DNA from: a bacterium
Lineage (GTDB): Bacteria > UBP14 > UBA6098
Reading direction: 5' to 3'
DNA length: 10,141 nucleotides
NCBI GenBank assembly: GCA_030642425.1
Contig: DAOWNU010000031.1
Coordinates: forward strand, 1-10,141
Part shown: in pieces, positions 1 to 5,948 of the stretch
How positions within the stretch are numbered: the stretch's first letter is position 1
Layout: every line of letters starts with the position of its first letter
Translations under genes and position numbers: made by a program
The notes under the pieces: model-generated
Databases searched by the model: none
What the model saw: the letters and a program-made list of their open reading frames with translations, nothing else
What the model was told of the DNA's origin: nothing

Positions 1-260
1 GGGCTCTCTACCCAAATCGCGAGGCCTTCTACCCAAATCGAGAGGCCTTCTACCCAAACCGCGACACCTTCTACCCAAACCGAGAGGCCATCTACCCAAA
101 CCGAGAGACCTTCTACCCATATCGAGAGACCTTCTACCCAAATCGAGAGACCTTCTACCCAAATCGAGAGGCCTTCTACCCAAATCGAGAGGCCTTCTAC
201 TCATATCGCAGGGCTCTCTACCCAAATCAAAACACCTTCTACTCATGTCAACCACGGCCT
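1..260. repeat. 21-bp tandem repeat array, 12 copies, truncated by the window edge
   Basis: Twelve head-to-tail copies start at 6, 27, 48, 69, 90, 111, 132, 153, 174, 195, 216 and 237, always exactly 21 bp apart. The consensus begins TTCTACCCAAATCGAGAG and ends GCC. Copies 2, 8 and 9 match the consensus. Copies 1-9 vary at only six unit positions (1, 10, 12, 15, 18 and 19). Copies 10-12 decay progressively, as is usual at the edge of a minisatellite. The array probably continues left of the window. Because 21 is a multiple of three and most frames lack a stop, five of the six reading frames stay open through it. This is a direct observation; its function is unknown. Confidence 0.97.
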
Positions 261-360
261 TTTGCGCCTTTTTAGCCATATTTTAAAAAGATCGACAAAA
301 ACTTCGATAGTGAATAAGCGGCAACATATCGAAAAAGTCAAGAACTATTTGAAAATTTGA
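1..360 (+). other. Possible 3' end of a repeat-encoding gene (uncertain)
   Basis: If the tandem array is coding, frame 1 is the longest option. It is open from the window edge to TGA at 358-360 and reads as repeats of S-T-Q-I-E-R-P, followed by a basic non-repetitive tail of about 35 residues ending in VKNYLKI. A second plus frame reads F-Y-P-N-R-E-A repeats and stops at TAG 273-275. On the minus strand an ATG at 247-245 opens a P-L-D-L-G-R-R repeat frame that leaves the window. Neither of the two plus frames I scored by codon shows a clear excess of silent changes: of the six variable sites in copies 1-9, two are silent in each. I therefore regard coding as unproven, and the array may be a non-coding minisatellite. 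Confidence 0.15.
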
Positions 361-385
361 AAAAAACACAAATTTTCGTTATCTT

Positions 386-594
386 GCTACAATGCTCCGC
401 GTTGTAGCTTATTTTCCGACGCTCTGCGTCCTCTTCCCGTCCTATCGACGCCGGAGCGTCGCCCCATTTTCTCCCACGGAGACCGTGGGAGAAAGAGTAA
501 ATTATTATTTCAAATAACGAACGACGCGGAGCGTCTGGAAGAGCGTTCCGCACGCCGGAGCGTGGGAACGAGGTTTAAACGACGCGGAGCGTCG
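386..594. repeat. Cluster of seven REP-like hairpins with a common GC-GGA-GC core
   Basis: Hairpins lie at 386-408 (10-bp arms gctacaatgc / gcgttgtagc, loop TCC), 418-430 (gacgc-TCT-gcgtc), 446-461 (cgacgc-CGGA-gcgtcg), 467-495 (about 12-bp arms around a ccacgg-AGA-ccgtgg core), 523-535 (gacgc-GGA-gcgtc), 544-570 (cgttcc..cacgc-CGGA-gcgtg..ggaacg, one bulged G) and 580-594 (cgacgc-GGA-gcgtcg). The loops and the innermost GC pairs are nearly constant, while the outer stem changes on both arms together. They resemble the dispersed repetitive extragenic palindromes that RAYT transposases are thought to mobilise, but no RAYT gene is in the window. I see no convincing gene from 361 to 622. Confidence 0.85.
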
Positions 595-622
595 CCCCGT
601 TTATCTCCGCAGTATAGAGTGT

Positions 623-1660
623 TCATGGGGTATTCGTCCTATTGGCGAAGGATTTTATCAAACCTAATATATTTGTCTGTTCTGAACTTTCTGCATCGTG
701 CCCCGAATAACCGCTGTATTGATGACTGAAAATGCACTTAGTTGCTGATAACAGAACAGAATCTTTCGTTTCCGGGTTTTCAGAACCCTTGATAAATGTT
801 TCAAATGTAAGAAGCGCGTTTTGCCTATGTTTGTTTACGATATTATTATGCATATTGCTTGAATAATTCTTTGCAGCCCAAACTAGGACAAACGACAAAA
901 CAGAAATTACAAAGAACTTCGCTGCTATTTGTTGCCACATTAACGAACTATCACCTATTCCCCATCCGAATATAGAGGCAAACAGTAGAAAACCGGCGTA
1001 TAATACCGTAATACTCCCGATTATTACTGTTCCAATAAACCATTTATTAGCTTGGGCCTCATGTCCCTTAGCTTGTTCATTAAATATTGTGGCATGCTTC
1101 GCTACTCCAATTTGGCTCGCCGCCGTCCTTACTTCGTTTAGTATGTTATTGATTTCTTCGCGGATTGTTTGAATATATCTTTGGTTTTCTTCGATTGCTT
1201 CTTCAAATTGGTTTTTCACTGCTTCAAGTTTCTTAGCAGCCTCATCAATATCTCCTCTTTTTACTGCGGCGATTAGGAGAATATTCGCTCTTATTTCGTA
1301 GAGTTTACCTAAAAGTTTAACAATAGCATTATGAATACTATCTCTACTACCAATTGGATTTTCGGTAGCTATTGTAAAAGCCTCTACTTCTCCAAAACGG
1401 CTTTTAATCTGCGGTAAAATGCTTAGTAGACTTCCCAAATCGTTTTCGGTTGAAAAATCGAGCGATACGCTACCGAATTCTTTTAGGATAGAAATAATTT
1501 CAATAAACGCAGGTTCGGTTTTTTTAAAACTTGATTCTCCAAGTGTTGTTTCTCTTGTTAGGTCATTTATCTCTTTTACTACTATTTCTTCTATAAGAGA
1601 ATTTATATTTTGAATTTTGTCTTTCCGTTGCTGATAAAAGATCATTTCTGTTTCACTCAT
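623..1660 (-). CDS. Orphan membrane protein with N-terminal coiled coil and two transmembrane helices (345 aa, unknown function)
   Basis: I cannot name this protein. The N-terminal two thirds is hydrophilic and helical, with a likely coiled coil at about residues 138-180 rich in E, K, Q and N. Two membrane helices follow, at about 207-231 and 243-264. A C-terminal domain then begins with an N-K-H-R-Q-N-A-L-L-T-F-E motif at about 276-287 and continues through DSVLLSATKCIFS. My impression is that this KHRQNAL..TFE signature recurs in unassigned bacterial membrane proteins; that is memory, not a search. The ATG at 1658-1660 is preceded by AGGTGA at a workable distance, which supports the start. 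The gene is visibly A+T-richer than its neighbours: 1261-1320 is 21/60 G+C, against 35/60 for 3001-3060 in nrdJ. It stands alone and is bracketed by REP-like repeats, which suggests acquisition by transfer. No catalytic motif is visible. Confidence 0.85.
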   Translation of the reverse strand: MSETEMIFYQQRKDKIQNINSLIEEIVVKEINDLTRETTLGESSFKKTEPAFIEIISILKEFGSVSLDFSTENDLGSLLSILPQIKSRFGEVEAFTIATENPIGSRDSIHNAIVKLLGKLYEIRANILLIAAVKRGDIDEAAKKLEAVKNQFEEAIEENQRYIQTIREEINNILNEVRTAASQIGVAKHATIFNEQAKGHEAQANKWFIGTVIIGSITVLYAGFLLFASIFGWGIGDSSLMWQQIAAKFFVISVLSFVLVWAAKNYSSNMHNNIVNKHRQNALLTFETFIKGSENPETKDSVLLSATKCIFSHQYSGYSGHDAESSEQTNILGLIKSFANRTNTP

Positions 1661-1729
1661 ATTTCTTCACCTGTTCCTAGTTTCTTTGTTCATAGAATTA
1701 TCCTTTAGTAAATCCGCTTCTTTTTCTCT

Positions 1730-1962
1730 CGTTCCCCCGCTCCCGCGTGGGCACGTCTTTCCCGACGCTCTGCGTCGATTCAATTTATATCGCTCTCAAT
1801 ATAAACCATCTTTTTTATCGGCGCAAGGAAATAATTAAGAGCTAAGAGTTGCCCCGCGCCGGCGTGGGAACGTTTTCCCGACGCTCCGCGTCATTCTATT
1901 GGCGTCGCCCTCAATATAATGCATCTTTTTTATCGGCGCAAGGAAATAGTGAAGATTTTTTT
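1730..1962. repeat. ~116-bp tandem duplication built from two hairpins plus a conserved tail
   Basis: Two consecutive units run from about 1730 to 1847 and from 1848 to 1962. Each has a degenerate hairpin of the GTTCCC...GTGGGNACG type (1730-1755; 1848-1872), then a gacgc-TCY-gcgtc hairpin (1763-1777; 1880-1892), then a near-identical tail. The tail contains a 27-nt exact match starting CATCTTTTTTATCGG (1807-1833 and 1922-1948). The same two-hairpin order and spacing recurs at 544-594 on the other side of the orphan membrane gene. No coding sequence is evident from 1661 to 2070. Confidence 0.85.
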
Positions 1963-1980
1963 TGCTCTCCCGCGCCCCGT

Positions 1981-2008
1981 GGATTCCGGGTCGGACGGCC
2001 GGAATGAC
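1981..2008. repeat. Inverted repeat of the ATTCCGG...CCGGAATGAC type
   Basis: The arms attccgg (1983-1989) and ccggaat (1999-2005) are perfectly complementary around a G-rich 9-nt loop, and GAC follows. Elements of this form are common intergenic palindromes in many bacterial genomes. It lies downstream of nrdJ on that gene's strand, but no T-tract follows the stem in that direction, so a classical terminator is not supported. Confidence 0.6.
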
Positions 2009-2021
2009 AACCGCGTGTCCC

Positions 2022-2077
2022 CATTACCTTTTACCTAATACCTATTACCTTCCTCATCTTACCTTCCTCATCATCCA
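2022..2077. repeat. Heptanucleotide (7-nt period) repeat tract
   Basis: Consecutive heptamers read cattacc, ttttacc, taatacc, tattacc, ttcctca, tcttacc, ttcctca, tcatcca. Within the tract the 14-mer TTACCTTCCTCATC is duplicated exactly at 2045-2058 and 2059-2072. The second copy overlaps the nrdJ stop codon (2071-2073), so the repeat has shaped the very 3' end of that gene. On the nrdJ strand the motif is GGTAATA-like. Confidence 0.8.
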
Positions 2078-4473
2078 CATTTGCTGAAACCGCACGAGTG
2101 GCATTTTTGGCAGCCCTCCTCGTAAAAAAGACGCGCGCCGCAATCGGGGCAAATTGTGCCTATCTCGCCATTTTTCTGCGTGGTCGAAGAGGACTCCGGC
2201 AGTTCGAATGTTGCGGTCTTCTCGATGTGCGCGTTCATAACAATAGACGCCATCTCGGATTCCTCCGTGGCCCCGGCGGTCGTTTCGGCCTTTTTACGGA
2301 CATCGACATACCATTTGAGCGATTTTGAAATCGCGTCGGAACAGGATTTTATCGCCTCTCCCCTATCCCATACCGGGCTGGGGCACGCGATACCCTTGAG
2401 CTGTTCGACAATTTCCATAGGGTCGATGCCGCTACGAAGCGCGAGGCTTATCAAGCGGCTTATCGCCTCCGACCAGCTCTGCGTGCACCCGCCGGATTTT
2501 CCGAGATGGGTGAATAGCTCGCAGGGGCCGTCTTCGTCTTCGTTGATTGTGATATACAGGTTCCCGCAACCCGCGGCGATCTTGAAGGTCGCGCCTTTTG
2601 TTATAACCGGCCTCTGCCGCTTTTTTAGTTTTTTATGAACGAGTTTCGTCTCGACCGGCTCCGGTTTCTTCTCGTTCTTTTTCACGCTGAGAACCTGTTC
2701 CGCCCTGCTGCCGTCGCGATAAATCGTTACCCCTTTGCATCCGAGTTTATACGCGAGAAGATAGACCTCGCGGACTTCCTCTTCCGTCGCATCGTTCGAA
2801 AAATTGACCGTTTTCGACACGGCGTTGTCGGTGGATTTCTGGAACGCGGCCTGAATTTTGACGTGCCATTCCGGGCTGATATCGTGGCTCGTAACGAAAA
2901 CCCGGCGGATATGCTCCGGGATTTCCTCGATATGCGCAATAGAGCCTTCATAAATAACCTTTTGCATGAGTTCATCGGAATACAGGCCCTCTTTATCGAG
3001 GACGTCCCTGAAAACGGGGTTGACTTCGAGCATCCGGGTGCCGTCCATGACATTTCGCTCGTAGGCCAGCGCGAATGCCGGTTCGATCCCGCTGGAACAG
3101 CTGGCAATTATGCTTATCGTGCCGGTCGGCGCGATAGTTGTCACGGTCGCGTTGCGGATTGGGAAACCGTCGGGATGGTCGAAAATACTGCCCTCGAAAT
3201 TCGGGAAAACGCCCCTTTCGGCGGCGAGTCGCGCGGAAGCCTGTCGCCCCTCGTCCTGTATCGTGCCCATTATTTTCGTCGCCATTTGCGCGGCCTCCTC
3301 CGAATTATACGGAATGCCCATTTTGAAAAGCGTGTCCGCAAAGCCCATAACGCCGAGACCTATCTTGCGGTTGGCATGTGTCATTTCCTCGATTTCCGGC
3401 AGCGGATATCGGTTGGCGTCGATAACGTTATCCAGAAAATGCACGGCTTTATCCGTAACACTGCGGAGCCGGGCGTAATCGAAAGTGTCCCCATCCATGG
3501 CGAAGTTCGACAGGTTGATGCTCCCGAGATTGCAGCTTTCATAGGGAAGGAGCGGTTGTTCGCCGCACGGGTTCGTGCTCTCGATCTCCCCGATATGCGG
3601 CGTCGGGTTGTCGCGGTTTATTCTGTCGAGGAAGATAATTCCGGGTTCGCCGGTGGCCCATGCCTGATGAACGATCTTGTTGAATACTTCGAGCGCGTTC
3701 AGTTTTTTTATCGGGCGGCCGTTGCGCGGGTTTTTCAGGTCATACTGCTCGTCATTTTCGACGGCCTTCACAAATTCTTCCGTCATTGCCACCGAGATAT
3801 TGAAATTGTTCAACTGTGTAAGGTCGGCTTTGCAACTGATCAACTCGAGAATATCCGGGTGATCGACCCTGAGAATTCCCATGTTCGCGCCGCGCCTCGT
3901 TCCGCCCTGTTTCACCGTTTCCGTGGCGGAATCATAGACCTTCATAAAGCTAATCGGGCCGCTGGAGATGCCCACGGTGCTGTGGACGACATCGTTTACC
4001 GGGCGGATCCGCGAAAACGAGAATCCCGTTCCGCCTCCGGATTTATGTATAAGCGCGGCGTTTTTCAGCGTCTCAAAGATCGCCTCCATCGAGTCCTCGA
4101 TCGGCAGCACAAAACACGCGGAAAGCTGGCCGAGATACCTTCCGGCATTCATGAGTGTGGGCGAGTTCGGCAAAAAATCCAGATCGATCATAACATTGTA
4201 AAAATCGGCCGCAATAGCGGATATATCCGCATTCGGGTCGTAGCGCCTATCGACCTGCGCGATTGTTTTTGCCACGCGAGACAGCATCTCCTCCGGTCGC
4301 TCGATTATCTTTCCATTAAGGTCCCGTTTAAGATATCGCTTATTCAGGACCGTGATTGCGTTTTCTGTCAGTTTCACTTTTCCGGAGAAATTTTCGCTTT
4401 CGTTCGGAAATTGAATCGAAAGATCGAGAAGTCCCTGTGGAAGTCCCTCGCGGCTCATTTTTTCCTCTTGCAT
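2071..4473 (-). CDS. nrdJ: Adenosylcobalamin-dependent (class II) ribonucleotide reductase NrdJ
   Basis: This enzyme reduces ribonucleotides to deoxyribonucleotides using a thiyl radical generated from coenzyme B12, so it needs neither oxygen nor a separate radical subunit. At 800 aa it has the family length. Visible motifs are NSPTLMNAG (103-111), SACFVLP with C120, GTGFSFSRIRP (148-158), the active-site N-P-C-G-E (N301, C303 radical cysteine, E305), the partner cysteine C314 in ESCNLGSINL, and PTGTISIIASCSSGIEP (449-465). A TSCPD-type domain follows at about 630-725 (GCGNLYITI ... ACPSPVW). The C-terminus is a cysteine cluster (C775, C778, C788, C791, C794, C799) that fits a zinc-ribbon or redox-shuttle tail. 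No N-terminal ATP-cone is seen, so dATP activity control is not expected. ATG 4473 has GGGAG upstream; ATG 4458 (M6, preceded by GAGG) is an alternative start. The gene appears monocistronic. Confidence 0.97.
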   Translation of the reverse strand: MQEEKMSREGLPQGLLDLSIQFPNESENFSGKVKLTENAITVLNKRYLKRDLNGKIIERPEEMLSRVAKTIAQVDRRYDPNADISAIAADFYNVMIDLDFLPNSPTLMNAGRYLGQLSACFVLPIEDSMEAIFETLKNAALIHKSGGGTGFSFSRIRPVNDVVHSTVGISSGPISFMKVYDSATETVKQGGTRRGANMGILRVDHPDILELISCKADLTQLNNFNISVAMTEEFVKAVENDEQYDLKNPRNGRPIKKLNALEVFNKIVHQAWATGEPGIIFLDRINRDNPTPHIGEIESTNPCGEQPLLPYESCNLGSINLSNFAMDGDTFDYARLRSVTDKAVHFLDNVIDANRYPLPEIEEMTHANRKIGLGVMGFADTLFKMGIPYNSEEAAQMATKIMGTIQDEGRQASARLAAERGVFPNFEGSIFDHPDGFPIRNATVTTIAPTGTISIIASCSSGIEPAFALAYERNVMDGTRMLEVNPVFRDVLDKEGLYSDELMQKVIYEGSIAHIEEIPEHIRRVFVTSHDISPEWHVKIQAAFQKSTDNAVSKTVNFSNDATEEEVREVYLLAYKLGCKGVTIYRDGSRAEQVLSVKKNEKKPEPVETKLVHKKLKKRQRPVITKGATFKIAAGCGNLYITINEDEDGPCELFTHLGKSGGCTQSWSEAISRLISLALRSGIDPMEIVEQLKGIACPSPVWDRGEAIKSCSDAISKSLKWYVDVRKKAETTAGATEESEMASIVMNAHIEKTATFELPESSSTTQKNGEIGTICPDCGARLFYEEGCQKCHSCGFSKCG

Positions 4474-4559
4474 TTCCCTGCTCCCTTGGTCTTTTTTGGT
4501 TTAGTTTCGGTTTTCGGCTTTAAAAAATGAAAATAGATCAAATTTCGAGCCAATAACTA

Positions 4560-4587
4560 AATTAATATTGTGTTTGGAGAATGTCAA
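4560..4587 (-). promoter_or_regulatory. Candidate promoter of nrdJ
   Basis: On the minus strand there is a perfect -35 TTGACA at 4587-4582. The -10 is weaker: TTAATT with a 16-nt spacer (4565-4560), or TATTAA closer in. This would give a 5' leader of about 80 nt. The -35 call is strong and the -10 call is tentative. Confidence 0.45.
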
Positions 4588-4593
4588 GGACTA

Positions 4594-4643
4594 ATACAAG
4601 ATATTGTGGATTTTTTTTCTTATCCCCAACAAATTGTGGATAA
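4594..4643. promoter_or_regulatory. DnaA-box / NrdR-box-like cluster upstream of nrdJ
   Basis: The sequence ATTGTGGAT occurs twice, at 4603-4611 and 4633-4641, exactly 30 bp (about three helical turns) apart. TGTGGATAA (4635-4643) is a perfect DnaA box (complement TTATCCACA). TTATCCCCA (4620-4628) is one mismatch from it, and TGTGGATTT (4605-4613) is a weaker variant. The 16-mer at 4594-4609 (ATACAAGATATTGTGG) also matches most of the NrdR-box consensus as I recall it (ACACWATATNTTGTGT). The cluster lies immediately upstream of the nrdJ -35, a good place for regulator binding. DnaA and NrdR regulate RNR genes in E. coli. Which factor, if any, binds here is inference. Confidence 0.5.
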
Positions 4644-4762
4644 TGTGTGGGTTTATGTTAGTAATTTAATGGAAATTTTGCAATGCTAATTGCTAATTGA
4701 TCATTTTGAATTGAAACAACGTTATCACGCAATTTCAATTTTACTTCCGCAAACTCCTCGAG
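4644..4762. other. A+T-rich intergenic spacer with an inverted repeat
   Basis: This stretch between the PAS-PAS gene and the nrdJ regulatory cluster holds no gene. It contains the heptamer TGCTAAT in tandem (4684-4697) and an inverted repeat AATTGAAA / TTTCAATT (4709-4716 and 4733-4740) with a 16-nt spacer. The inverted repeat sits about 25-55 nt past the stop codon of the PAS-PAS gene on the same strand. It could be a weak 3' structure, but no T-run follows it in the minus direction. Confidence 0.4.
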
Positions 4763-5752
4763 CTATCCGTCCTCCCGATTCCCAGTCGGAGGATTTTCCC
4801 GGTTCACCTCATTTTCAAGCGTACCTAAGGCCTTGTCGAATACCGAAAGAATGCCCCAGGGCGTCGGATAGATCCTCGCATCCATGGGCCAATCGCCGAG
4901 TTTATCGGAAACCTCGATAGTTTTGCCGTTCTGGAAAACCTTCATGAAAGCGTCGAAAAACTGCGTTCTCCGGATCGATGGATACACGGACATCAGGTTT
5001 TTCCATTCGAGTTGATCCGCGGGCATGCCTATTATTTTTCCAAAGGACTCGTTGCAATAGAGAATCGACATATCGTCCCCCAGCGCAACGATTGGGGATT
5101 TGATTGAATTGAGCAAAATGCTATGGCGCGCTTCGCTCTCTTTCAGCACCATTTCGCTCCTTTTCCTCATGCTGATATCTCTCAGGAGGAGCACCGCCCC
5201 CTCTCTTCCGCCGAGATTGCCGGTGATTATCTCCAGAGGTATAGTGCCGCCGTCCTTTTTCCTTCCCGTGGCCAATCCGATATGAAAGCCCTCCCTTTCG
5301 AGGACATAATATATCTCGTGTTTCTGCTCCGGGTTTGTGCGGCGGTCGAAATAGAGATAATCGGTCTTCTTTCCGATTATCTCGTCGGTTTTAAAACCGA
5401 ACATCCGCTGCACGGAGTTGTTGCACATTCGCACGTTCCGGTCTTCATCGACAATGAGGAGAACATCCGGATTGATGTTATCGAGAATATTTTCCAGTTC
5501 GTGCAATTTGAGCGAAGCCACCTGCCATAAATGGAAAGTCAACCACAAAAACACAAGCAGAAGCAGAAAAACGAAATTAATAAGTATCTCCACGACGGGA
5601 AACGTGGTATAGACTTTGAAGAAATCATATAGCTTATCGAGAAAACTCACGGACAAACTGAAGAACAGGAATACAACAGCCAAAAAAATTGCCAGAATAA
5701 GGCTAAAAGTGCTTCTCTTTTCCGATTTTCTTATCATGTTGTTATACAGCAT
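4763..5752 (-). CDS. Membrane-anchored tandem PAS-domain protein without an output domain
   Basis: The 329-aa protein starts with a short basic stretch and two membrane helices (about 16-36 and 52-78). These are followed by PAS domain 1 (about 84-195; LDNINPDVLLIVDEDRNVRMCNNS, then FGFKTDEIIGK, with the PAC-like end LLLRDISMRKRSE), a short helical linker, and PAS domain 2 (about 205-310; LNSIKSPIVALGDDMSILYCN, then FGKIIGM). The chain then ends in a polar tail. There is no HisKA or HATPase, GGDEF, EAL, STAS or HTH segment, so any signal must pass to a partner. ATG 5752 is preceded by GGGAGGAG at good spacing, the best Shine-Dalgarno in the window, which decides the start over M6. It lies upstream of nrdJ on the same strand, but the two probably have separate promoters. 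The ligand is unknown. Confidence 0.9.
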   Translation of the reverse strand: MLYNNMIRKSEKRSTFSLILAIFLAVVFLFFSLSVSFLDKLYDFFKVYTTFPVVEILINFVFLLLLVFLWLTFHLWQVASLKLHELENILDNINPDVLLIVDEDRNVRMCNNSVQRMFGFKTDEIIGKKTDYLYFDRRTNPEQKHEIYYVLEREGFHIGLATGRKKDGGTIPLEIITGNLGGREGAVLLLRDISMRKRSEMVLKESEARHSILLNSIKSPIVALGDDMSILYCNESFGKIIGMPADQLEWKNLMSVYPSIRRTQFFDAFMKVFQNGKTIEVSDKLGDWPMDARIYPTPWGILSVFDKALGTLENEVNRENPPTGNREDG

Positions 5753-5834
5753 TAGGTGCTCCTCCCGGAATAACTCAATCTGACCGTGAACCGCTTCATC
5801 GCCGAACCTTCCCGCTAATCACTTAATTTATTAA

Positions 5835-5863
5835 ATAATACCGATCTATGGATTTAATTTCAA
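5835..5863 (-). promoter_or_regulatory. Sigma70-type promoter of the PAS-PAS gene
   Basis: On the minus strand, TTGAAA (5863-5858) and TATTAT (5840-5835) are separated by 17 nt, each one base from consensus. Transcription would start near 5828 and leave a leader of about 75 nt ahead of the strong Shine-Dalgarno. Confidence 0.6.
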
Positions 5864-5913
5864 GTAAAAACATAAGGATATGTGGTTTCGATTTTAATGG
5901 GACAAACTCGTCG

Positions 5914-5942
5914 TTGACATTTCGGATATAGATGCATATCTT
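5914..5942 (+). promoter_or_regulatory. Sigma70-type promoter of the UbiA-dtd operon, with start predicted at the GTG codon
   Basis: A perfect TTGACA (5914-5919), a 17-nt spacer and TATCTT (5937-5942, 4/6) make a plausible promoter. The usual 6-nt distance from the -10 hexamer puts +1 at 5949, which is the G of the GTG start codon. A short inverted repeat gatat/atatc (5925-5929, 5936-5940) overlaps the -10 and might be an operator, but it is too short to insist on. Confidence 0.55.
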
Positions 5943-5948
5943 GATGCC

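Noticed and set aside
1..260. CRISPR array
   Set aside because: The repeats are directly head-to-tail at 21 bp with no unique spacers, and no cas gene is nearby.
338..553. 71-codon minus-strand ORF
   Set aside because: It lies across the REP-like hairpins; its sequence simply reflects the repeated GACGC/GCGTC motifs, and it has no ribosome binding site or recognisable domain.
2635..4530. 631-codon plus-strand ORF
   Set aside because: It is entirely antisense to nrdJ, whose motifs are unmistakable on the minus strand. Long antisense frames are expected opposite G+C-biased coding sequence; the translation is rich in R, F and H and shows no domain.
4709..4740. Terminator after the PAS-PAS gene
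   Set aside because: The 8-bp arms are A+T-rich, the loop is 16 nt, and no U-tract follows in the direction of transcription.
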